A DNA stretch of 6,821 nucleotides, taken from NCBI GenBank assembly GCA_002339265.1, contig DDKG01000247.1, forward strand, positions 1-6,821, read 5' to 3'. A model generated the notes under the pieces. The model searched no databases, had not been told where the DNA came from, and saw only the letters and a program-made list of their open reading frames with translations. This document shows positions 1 through 4,928 of this stretch, in pieces. The stretch comes from Massilia sp. UBA2604 (GTDB lineage: Bacteria; Pseudomonadota; Gammaproteobacteria; Burkholderiales; Burkholderiaceae_D). The position numbers were made by a program, and so were the translations under genes. The first letter of the stretch is position 1. Each line of letters starts with the position of its first letter.

Positions 1-12
1 GCTAGTTATAAG

Positions 13-47
13 AAAAACCCCGTCCAGTGATCTGGTCGGGGTTTTTT
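13..47. terminator. Rho-independent terminator, probably bidirectional
   Basis: AAAAACCCCG (13-22) pairs perfectly with CGGGGTTTTT (37-46). A T/T mismatch follows, then an inner CCAG/CTGG stem closes on the loop TGAT (28-31). The plus strand ends in a run of six T (42-47). The A run on the other side gives a matching U tract when read leftward, so it can stop transcription from both directions. No gene within the window ends here on either strand, so its main client is probably a gene off the left edge. It also isolates the small gene starting at 139 from upstream transcription. Confidence 0.9.
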
Positions 48-138
48 GCTTTGGAGATCTCCACCGCTTGCCCAGCATCAGCGCCAGAATCGCTGCACTA
101 CGGCAACATGCTCTAGTCTTGAACCACTGGAGAATGTC

Positions 139-423
139 ATGGACCCATCAACTGAAGCAGCCGGCCTGAGTGAAAAACTGACTGGCCCAATCACGGCCGT
201 CATCGACAAGCGCCGCGCCGACCTGATGCCGATGCTGCAGGGCGGCGCGGGCCAGGCTGCCCAGTCAGCCCTGCGCGACGACGAATGCGTGCGCAAGGTC
301 GCCACCTTCTGCTATCCCCTATTGCCGGTGCTGATCCGCCTGGCAGTCAAAGAGCCGACCTTCATCAGCTTCGTCCTGAACAACCGCGAGAAAGTGCTCG
401 GGCGCCTCACGGCGCCCGCCTGA
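139..423 (+). CDS. Small hypothetical protein, 94 aa
   Basis: I do not recognise this family and assign no function. The start is the ATG at 139 because GGAG (129-132) sits 6 bases before it; the frame stays open upstream to 46, but that extension has no ribosome site and starts next to the terminator. The product begins MDPSTEAAGL, has a polar basic stretch (DKRRADLM, residues 23-30), a Gly/Ala/Gln segment, and a hydrophobic segment at about 53-70 (VATFCYPLLPVLIRLAV) that could be a buried or membrane-associated helix. There is no signal peptide. Cys50 and Cys58 are the only cysteines. It looks like a compact helical cytosolic protein. Its stop lies one base from the stop of the opposing transporter gene. 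Only a weak extended -10-like match (TGCTCTAGT, 109-117) is visible upstream. Codon use is like that of its neighbours, which supports a real gene. Confidence 0.75.
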   Translation: MDPSTEAAGLSEKLTGPITAVIDKRRADLMPMLQGGAGQAAQSALRDDECVRKVATFCYPLLPVLIRLAVKEPTFISFVLNNREKVLGRLTAPA

Positions 424-424
424 A

Positions 425-1867
425 TCACTGCGCCGTCACCGTCACCGGCTCGGCCGCTGGCGCGACGCTCTGCCCGCGGCTGATGCTGTCGCCATCGTTG
501 CGGCGCAGGCGCCAGAACACGGCCGAGGAGAGCAAGGTCAGCACCGCCAGCACCGCGAAGCCATGGTGCAGCGCCTGCGTCACCTGGCCCTGGTTGGTCT
601 GCGACACGCCGCCCAGGAACCAGGCGGTGACGATCGACCCGGCCGCCAGTCCAAAGCTCATCGACAATTGCTGGAACGAGCTGGAAATGGTGCTGGCCAT
701 GCTGGTATCGGCCGGCTCGATGTCGGCGTAGGCCAGCGTATTCATGCTCGAGAACTGCAGCGAGTTGAAGAAGCCCTGCATCAGCCCGATGCAGACGATC
801 ACCGCCACCGGCGTGCCCGCATCTACCAGCGTGAACATGGCAATGGTCACGCCGATCATGATGGTATTGATCAGCAGTACCCGGCGATAGCCGAAGCGCG
901 CCAGCAAGCCGGGCGCGAATACCTTCATGCCCATCGCCGCCAGCGCCGCCGGCATCATCAGCAAGCCCGATTGCCATGCCGGAAGTCCCAGCCCCAGCTG
1001 GTACAGCAGCGGCAACAGGAAGGGCAGCCCGCCGACGCCGAGACGGGTGACGAAGCCGCCCAGCACGGCGATGCGGAAGGTGCGCACCTTGAGCAAGGTC
1101 AGACGCAAGAGCGGGAACTTGATGCGGCAGGCATGCCAGGCATAGGCGCCCAGCAGGGACAGCGCCAGCAGGAACAGCAGCCCGGCCGTCATGCCGTCGA
1201 GCGTGTGCTCGCCAAACACTTCCAGCACCCAAGACAGCAGGGCGGTGCCGCTGCTGAACAGGATCAGGCCGAGCACGTCGAGCGGTCGCCGCTGTTCCGA
1301 GCGGTAGTCCGGCATATGGCGCCAGACAAAATACAGCGCAGCCAGTCCAACCGGGATATTGACGAAGAAGATGACGCGCCACGAGGTCCAGTGCACGATC
1401 AGGCCGCCGATCGTCGGCCCCAGCAGCGGTCCGATCAGGGCCGGGATGATGACGAAGTTCATCGCCCCCAGCAGCTCGTTCTTGGGAAAGGTGCGCACGA
1501 TCGATAGCCGGCCGACGGGAATCATCATGGCGCCGCCCAGCCCTTGCAGCAAGCGCGCGCCGGTCATCATGTGGGCGCTCACTGACAGCCCGCACAGCAC
1601 CGATGCGAAGGTGAAGATGGCAATCGCCGTGAAGAACACGCGCCGGGTGCCGAAGCGGTCGGCCATCCAGCCGCTCAGGGGAATGCCGACCGCGAGGCCG
1701 AGGATATAGCTGGTGACGACCGATTTCAGGCTCAGCGGGGTGACGCCGAGGCTGGCGGCGATGCTGGGAATGGCGGTATTGACGATGGTCGCGTCGAGCT
1801 GCTCCATGAACAGGGCGGTCGCGACAAGCCAGGGAAGATAGCGCTTGAGGGTGGGCGAAGGGGTCAA
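425..1867 (-). CDS. MFS drug/H+ antiporter, DHA2 (EmrB/QacA) family, MdtD-like
   Basis: Inner-membrane secondary transporter expected to export drugs or other small amphiphiles using the proton gradient. Counting from the TTG at 1867 (480 aa), the family marks are LDATIVNTAIP in TM1 (from about residue 24), motif A in the TM2-TM3 loop (GWMADRFGTRR, about 66-76, with Asp70 and Arg71), motif B Arg105 in RLLQGLGGAMM, and motif C in TM5 (GPLLGPTIGG, about 146-155). Length and hydrophobic pattern fit the 14-TM type. From memory, GGAMM(I/V)PVGRL and FSSMNTL closely match E. coli MdtD, so an MdtD-like pump is the best sub-assignment; the substrate is unknown. The start is uncertain. TTG 1867 has GAGG five bases upstream. 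A GTG at 1912 would add 15 residues but has no visible ribosome site. The stop is TGA at 425. No partner membrane-fusion or outer-membrane gene is present, as is typical of stand-alone MdtD-type pumps. Confidence 0.93.
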   Translation of the reverse strand: MTPSPTLKRYLPWLVATALFMEQLDATIVNTAIPSIAASLGVTPLSLKSVVTSYILGLAVGIPLSGWMADRFGTRRVFFTAIAIFTFASVLCGLSVSAHMMTGARLLQGLGGAMMIPVGRLSIVRTFPKNELLGAMNFVIIPALIGPLLGPTIGGLIVHWTSWRVIFFVNIPVGLAALYFVWRHMPDYRSEQRRPLDVLGLILFSSGTALLSWVLEVFGEHTLDGMTAGLLFLLALSLLGAYAWHACRIKFPLLRLTLLKVRTFRIAVLGGFVTRLGVGGLPFLLPLLYQLGLGLPAWQSGLLMMPAALAAMGMKVFAPGLLARFGYRRVLLINTIMIGVTIAMFTLVDAGTPVAVIVCIGLMQGFFNSLQFSSMNTLAYADIEPADTSMASTISSSFQQLSMSFGLAAGSIVTAWFLGGVSQTNQGQVTQALHHGFAVLAVLTLLSSAVFWRLRRNDGDSISRGQSVAPAAEPVTVTAQ

Positions 1868-1914
1868 TCGGGCCTCATGAAAACGGCGGGCGGCAGTGGC
1901 CACCAGAGGCACGA

Positions 1915-1925
1915 TTGTGTCACAA
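1915..1925. promoter_or_regulatory. Short palindrome upstream of the transporter, possible operator
   Basis: TTGTG and CACAA flank a single central T. The palindrome lies 47 bases upstream of the TTG start of the transporter, just outside the alternative GTG start. Many local repressors of efflux pumps bind palindromes in this position, but no regulator gene is adjacent and no convincing -35/-10 pair is visible. An 11-bp palindrome can arise by chance. Confidence 0.25.
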
Positions 1926-1943
1926 ACTGTAATGTCGCCGCGC

Positions 1944-1968
1944 CATGGACCGGCGAATGCCGGCCATG
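1944..1968. other. Hairpin between pagL and the transporter gene
   Basis: CATGG (1944-1948) pairs with CCATG (1964-1968), and CCGGC (1950-1954) with GCCGG (1959-1963). A1949 is bulged and the loop is GAAT. It begins 13 bases after the pagL stop in the direction of pagL transcription. No T run follows on either strand, so it is not a standard intrinsic terminator. It could weaken read-through into the transporter gene or protect the pagL mRNA end. Confidence 0.4.
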
Positions 1969-1981
1969 CGCGTCATGGACA

Positions 1982-2545
1982 TCAGAAGCGGTACGCCGCC
2001 TTGGCGATGAACCAGTTGGCGCCCGCGTTCGGGCTCTTGATGCTGGCGTTCGAGTAGTGCTGGTACTTCAGGCCGAAGTCCCACTTCTGCGTGGTGTAGC
2101 CGATGCCGATGTGGTCGCCGAACTGGAAGGCGGTCGACAGTTCCTTGTCCTCGTTCTTGTACAGGGTCGAGAACAGGTTGACGCCGATGCCGATCTCGCC
2201 GTACAGGCCGAGCTTGTTGTCATTCTGGTAGCGGAACACCGGGGTGAAGCCGATGACGCCGATGTTCTTGTTCTGGCCGCGGACGTTCTCATAGGAATTC
2301 AGGCGCCACAGGGCCAGGTTGCCTTCCCAGTAGCCCGACAGGTGACGGCCGTTGCCGGCGAACCAGCGCTTGTCCCAGTCGGACTGGACCGCGATGCGGT
2401 ACATGCGTTGCTGCGGGTTGGTGCCGACTTCGAACGAGGCGGAGTCGATGTAGCCATTGGCCACGGTGGACTGGGCCGAGGCGAACGGTGCGAACAGCGC
2501 TGCGCAGACAGCGGCCAGCGCGCCGATTTTCGTGGTGATGTTCAT
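1982..2545 (-). CDS. pagL: Lipid A 3-O-deacylase PagL (acyloxyacyl hydrolase family)
   Basis: Outer-membrane beta-barrel enzyme that removes the ester-linked acyl chain at position 3 of lipid A, altering endotoxin activity and membrane properties. The 187-aa precursor has a clear Sec signal peptide: Lys6, a hydrophobic Ala/Leu core, and a cleavage site after Ala24 (FASA|QS). The mature part shows alternating strands rich in Tyr, Trp and Gly and ends in a C-terminal Phe (AAYRF), the usual barrel assembly signal. The PagL active-site motif QHYSNASIKSPN (162-173) carries His163 and Ser165, with the oxyanion-type Asn166 next to Ser. By spacing, the third triad member (Glu140 in Pseudomonas aeruginosa PagL) falls on Asn177. 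ATG 2545 is chosen because AAGGA (2551-2555, reverse strand) lies five bases upstream and the signal peptide starts there. An inverted repeat with a -10-like box lies upstream. The transporter gene follows on the same strand after a 114-bp gap. Confidence 0.92.
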   Translation of the reverse strand: MNITTKIGALAAVCAALFAPFASAQSTVANGYIDSASFEVGTNPQQRMYRIAVQSDWDKRWFAGNGRHLSGYWEGNLALWRLNSYENVRGQNKNIGVIGFTPVFRYQNDNKLGLYGEIGIGVNLFSTLYKNEDKELSTAFQFGDHIGIGYTTQKWDFGLKYQHYSNASIKSPNAGANWFIAKAAYRF

Positions 2546-2585
2546 GGTTATCCTTGGAAGGAAAAAGCGTAATTCTTGTTTGATG

Positions 2586-2613
2586 CGCTATTGTACTAGC
2601 GAGAACAATAGCG
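2586..2613 (-). promoter_or_regulatory. pagL promoter region with 9-bp inverted repeat
   Basis: CGCTATTGT (2586-2594) and ACAATAGCG (2605-2613) are perfect inverted arms around a 10-base spacer. Read toward pagL, the near arm contains TACAAT (2595 to 2590), five of six matches to the sigma70 -10 box, about 45 bases before the ATG. No good -35 box is found 16-18 bases upstream. A -10 inside an inverted repeat with a poor -35 suggests control by a DNA-binding regulator. The octamer TACAATAG also occurs at the amidohydrolase promoter (4828 to 4821). Confidence 0.45.
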
Positions 2614-2644
2614 TGCTGGCGGCCACGTAACCATGTAGCGAAGG

Positions 2645-2650
2645 TATGAT
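2645..2650 (+). promoter_or_regulatory. Candidate -10 box for the SUFU gene
   Basis: TATGAT matches five of six -10 positions and ends at the base before the left arm of the 159-bp repeat element. No convincing -35 lies at the right distance. If used, transcription would start inside the left arm and carry the whole hairpin as a leader of the SUFU-domain gene. Confidence 0.25.
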
Positions 2651-2809
2651 AGAGCCTATGCCGGTAGGTGGGAGTCGCTCCTGGCGCGCCTGGCAGGCGT
2701 GTGCTGCGTTGCTCGTCGTTGCATGGCGCCGCCATGCGGCCTCCTCGCGCCTTGCCCACGCCAACCATGCATCGCCATGAGCTTCCCCCCACCTACCGGC
2801 ATAGGCTCT
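2651..2809. repeat. 159-bp near-palindromic element with perfect 22-bp inverted ends (MITE-like)
   Basis: The left arm (2651-2672, beginning AGAGCCTATGCCGG) is the exact reverse complement of the right arm (2788-2809, ending CCGGCATAGGCTCT). Symmetry continues inward: TGGCG at 2682-2686 pairs with 2773-2777, GGCGTG at 2696-2701 with CACGCC at 2757-2762, and the middle is a hairpin of GCATGGC (2721-2727) and GCCATGC (2731-2737) around GCC. The whole unit therefore folds as one long imperfect hairpin centred near 2729. It encodes no transposase; open frames crossing it are incidental. No clear target-site duplication is visible at its edges. Size and terminal repeats suggest a non-autonomous mobile element or a large REP/REPIN-type intergenic repeat. 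A structured regulatory leader is the alternative. Copy number elsewhere in the genome would decide. Confidence 0.75.
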
Positions 2810-2841
2810 TACGCCGCCGCAACCGACCCTCATCAATAATA

Positions 2842-3552
2842 ATGTCCGAACCAATCGAACCAAGTTTCGCCCCTTTGTATCCGCTGGCCGCGCCCATGGC
2901 GCGCCAGGCCGAACCCGTCGTGCTGCCGCACGATCCGGTGGGCGACCACATCGCCACCCATCTGGGCAAGCCCGCCCTGTACTTCCACGAGACCCAGGCC
3001 GATGGCGTCCAGGTCGACATCCACGTGATCGGCCCGACCGACGCCTATCCCTATGTGCGCCTGGTGACGTCGGGCATGAGCAAGCAGCCGATGAACGTGC
3101 CGGAAGGCGCGCCTGCCTATGCCGAGCTCATGATCGCCCTGCCGGCGAACTGGCAGCTGGACGAGGCGGCGATGAAGGACGAGCGCTGGTACTGGCCGGT
3201 CGCCCTGCTGCGCCACCTGGCGCACTACCCGCACAAGGAGCGCACCTGGCTCGGCCTCGGCCACTCCTTGCCGAACGGGAACCCGGCCAAGCCCTACATC
3301 GCCGGCATCGGCTTCTGCGGCGCCATCGTGTTGCCGCCGGTATCCAGCCCGGAACCGTTCCACTCGGTCACGGTCGATGGCAAGGACGTGTATTTCCACT
3401 GCGTCGTGCCGCTCTACAAGGAAGAGCTGAACCTGGCGCGCCGCCGCGGCTTTGCGGAGCTGATCGACAAGTTCAACGAATACGACGTCACCGACGTGGT
3501 CGACCCGGCGCGCAAGAACACGGCCCGGAAAAAATTCCTGGGCCTGTTCTAA
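2842..3552 (+). CDS. Suppressor of fused (SUFU) domain protein
   Basis: A 236-aa soluble protein with the bacterial SUFU fold (Pfam SUFU family), seen in order as the early VQVDIHVIGPT strand (about 56-66), the signature YVRLVTSGMSKQPMNVPEG (about 71-89), YAELMIALP (about 93-101), WPVALLRHLAHYPH, then TWLGLGHSLPNG and the late GIGFCGAIVLPP segment. No signal peptide or membrane helix is seen. In animals SUFU binds Gli factors. In bacteria the domain occurs both in free-standing proteins and as immunity proteins of polymorphic toxins; no toxin gene is visible here, so the role is unknown. ATG 2842 is chosen because the domain begins soon after and translation further upstream would run through the palindromic element. 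No Shine-Dalgarno sequence is visible before it (CATCAATAAT precedes). A later ATG, Met19, is an alternative. The C-terminus is basic (ARKNTARKKF). The stop is 6 bp from that of the convergent amidohydrolase gene. Confidence 0.85.
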   Translation: MSEPIEPSFAPLYPLAAPMARQAEPVVLPHDPVGDHIATHLGKPALYFHETQADGVQVDIHVIGPTDAYPYVRLVTSGMSKQPMNVPEGAPAYAELMIALPANWQLDEAAMKDERWYWPVALLRHLAHYPHKERTWLGLGHSLPNGNPAKPYIAGIGFCGAIVLPPVSSPEPFHSVTVDGKDVYFHCVVPLYKEELNLARRRGFAELIDKFNEYDVTDVVDPARKNTARKKFLGLF

Positions 3553-3558
3553 ACCACC

Positions 3559-4752
3559 TCAGGCCACAGGCAGGCTCATCTCCGCCAGCCGCACCCAGTA
3601 GCTGGCGCCGATCGGCAGCAGGTTGTCGTTGAAGTCATAGCTGGCATTGTGCAGCTGGCAAGGGCCGAGCCCGTGGCCGCCGGCGCGGTGCTCGCCTTCG
3701 CCATTGCCGATGAAGACATAGCAGCCCGGCTTGGCCTGCAGCATGAAGGCGAAGTCCTCGGCGCCCATGGTCGGTTCGACATCGGCGTTCACCTGGGCCG
3801 GGCCCACCACCGCGCGCATCGCCTCGATCGCGAATGCGGTCTGTTCCGGATGGTTCACCAGCGGCGGGTAATTGCGCTTGAATCCAAAATCGATGCTGGC
3901 GCCAAAGCCGGCCGCGATGCCATTCGCCATTTCCTGCATGCGGCGTTGAACGAGGTCGAGCACCTCGGTAGTGAAGGTGCGCACCGTGCCGACCAGTTCG
4001 GCTTCATCGGGAATGATGTTGGTGGCGCTGCCCGCATGGATCTGCGTGATCGACAGCACCGCGGTGTGCAGCGGATTTTTCTCGCGCGAGACGATGGTCT
4101 GCCAGGCTTGCGCGATCTGCACCGCCACCATCACCGGATCGATGCCGCGATGCGGCTGCGCCGCGTGCGCGCCCTTGCCGCGCACGGTCACGCGGAACTC
4201 GTTACTCGAGGCCATCATTGGGCCGGACACGACGCCGAAATGCCCTTCCGGGATGCCTGGCCAATTGTGCATGCCATACACGGCGTCAATCGGGAAACGC
4301 TCGAACAGGCCGTCGTCGATCATGCGCTTGGCGCCGCCGCCGCCTTCTTCGGCCGGCTGGAAGATCAGGTACACGGTGCCGTCGAAGTTGCGGTGCTGCG
4401 CCAGGTAGTGCGCGGCGCCGAGCAGCATCGCGGTGTGGCCGTCATGGCCGCAGGCGTGCATCTTGCCGGCGTGGGTCGAGGCATGCGCGAAGCCGTTCAA
4501 TTCCTGCATCGGCAGCGCGTCCATGTCGGCGCGCAGGCCGATCGCGCGTTCGGAGGTGCCGTTCTTGATGATGCCGACCACGCCGGTCACGCCCAGGCCG
4601 CGCACCACGGGGATGCCCCAGGCGCTCAAGCGTTCGGCGACGATTTCCGAGGTGCGGTGTTCTTCGTAGCACAGCTCGGGATGGGCATGCAGGTCACGCC
4701 GGATCGCTTCGATCTCGGCCTGGAAAGACAGGATAGGTTCCACTAGTTTCAT
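3559..4752 (-). CDS. M20 family metal-dependent amidohydrolase (hippurate hydrolase / N-acyl amino acid hydrolase-like)
   Basis: Predicted cytosolic hydrolase that cleaves amide bonds of N-acylated amino acids or related conjugates with a two-metal centre. It is 397 aa, the normal length for the M20D HipO/IAA-amidohydrolase group. The substrate-side motif GLRADMDALPMQE is at about 72-84. Expected metal ligands are Cys101 and His103 in HACGHDGH, Glu136 in QPAEEGG (Glu135 is the expected general base), His162 in GMHNWPG, and His368 in QLHNASYDF. The dimerisation-domain signature GKGAHAAQPHRGIDP lies between the two halves of the catalytic domain, and GAEDFAFML is near the end. All core residues are present, so it should be active. 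ATG 4752 follows GGAG (4759-4762, reverse strand) with six bases between. A good promoter with an adjacent inverted repeat lies upstream. The exact substrate (hippurate, indoleacetyl conjugates, other acyl amino acids) cannot be told from sequence, so no symbol is given. Confidence 0.95.
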   Translation of the reverse strand: MKLVEPILSFQAEIEAIRRDLHAHPELCYEEHRTSEIVAERLSAWGIPVVRGLGVTGVVGIIKNGTSERAIGLRADMDALPMQELNGFAHASTHAGKMHACGHDGHTAMLLGAAHYLAQHRNFDGTVYLIFQPAEEGGGGAKRMIDDGLFERFPIDAVYGMHNWPGIPEGHFGVVSGPMMASSNEFRVTVRGKGAHAAQPHRGIDPVMVAVQIAQAWQTIVSREKNPLHTAVLSITQIHAGSATNIIPDEAELVGTVRTFTTEVLDLVQRRMQEMANGIAAGFGASIDFGFKRNYPPLVNHPEQTAFAIEAMRAVVGPAQVNADVEPTMGAEDFAFMLQAKPGCYVFIGNGEGEHRAGGHGLGPCQLHNASYDFNDNLLPIGASYWVRLAEMSLPVA

Positions 4753-4789
4753 CGTGTTCTCCGCACTGTTCTAGATAGTCTGGCCACGC

Positions 4790-4823
4790 TAGTTAAAGCC
4801 TTTGCATGGCATGCGTTTAACTA
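4790..4823. promoter_or_regulatory. Nested inverted repeat, candidate operator in the divergent control region
   Basis: TAGTTAAA (4790-4797) and TTTAACTA (4816-4823) are perfect 8-bp arms 18 bases apart. Within the spacer is a second palindrome, GCATG and CATGC around G4809 (4804-4814). The outer arm touches the last base of the amidohydrolase -10 box, so a protein bound here would cover the start of transcription. The element lies between the divergent amidohydrolase and molybdoenzyme genes. No regulator gene is seen in the window. Confidence 0.5.
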
Positions 4824-4850
4824 TTGTAGCCTGCCTCAAACAGTCTTCAA
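4823..4850 (-). promoter_or_regulatory. Sigma70-type promoter of the M20 amidohydrolase
   Basis: Read leftward, TTGAAG (4850-4845) serves as -35 (four of six) and TACAAT (4828-4823) as -10 (five of six), with a 16-base spacer. Transcription would start near 4816, giving a leader of roughly 65 bases that includes the nested inverted repeat. Confidence 0.55.
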
Positions 4851-4879
4851 AGTAGAGGGTACGGAGCCCGCCGGAATCG

Positions 4880-4885
4880 TATAAA
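4880..4885 (+). promoter_or_regulatory. Possible -10 box of the molybdopterin oxidoreductase
   Basis: TATAAA lies about 45 bases before the ATG at 4929 in an AT-rich patch (TATAAAGTATT). No matching -35 is visible 16-18 bases upstream, so an activator or another sigma factor would be needed. The rest of 4753-4928 holds only the amidohydrolase promoter and the nested repeat. Confidence 0.25.
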
Positions 4886-4928
4886 GTATTGGATTCACGC
4901 AGTTTTTTCACCGAAGTCCGATAAGAAT

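Noticed and set aside
52..63. Perfect 12-bp palindrome TGGAGATCTCCA after the terminator
   Set aside because: Short, isolated and without any positioned promoter; a chance palindrome is the simpler reading.
312..1595. 427-codon open frame on the minus strand overlapping the transporter gene
   Set aside because: It is an out-of-frame shadow; the transporter frame shows all MFS motifs in order, while this one is Arg/Ala/Gly-rich with no domain.
1877..2572. Open frame on the plus strand opposite pagL, 231 codons
   Set aside because: pagL on the other strand has a signal peptide, active site and ribosome site; this product is a low-complexity Val/Ala/Asp-rich shadow.
2640..2820. Target-site duplication around the 159-bp element
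   Set aside because: The bases just outside the arms (ending GGTATGAT on the left, starting TACGCC on the right) show no convincing direct repeat, so insertion by transposition is not proven.
2668..2841. N-terminal extension of the SUFU protein using GTG 2668 or ATG 2734 or 2767
   Set aside because: The extra residues would be encoded by the palindromic element, are Arg/Pro-rich, lie outside the domain and have no ribosome site.
3649..4746. Long open frame on the plus strand, 365 codons, opposite the amidohydrolase gene
   Set aside because: It lies wholly antisense to a gene with all catalytic motifs intact; its His/Arg/Ala-rich product has no recognisable domain and arises from GC-rich codon bias.
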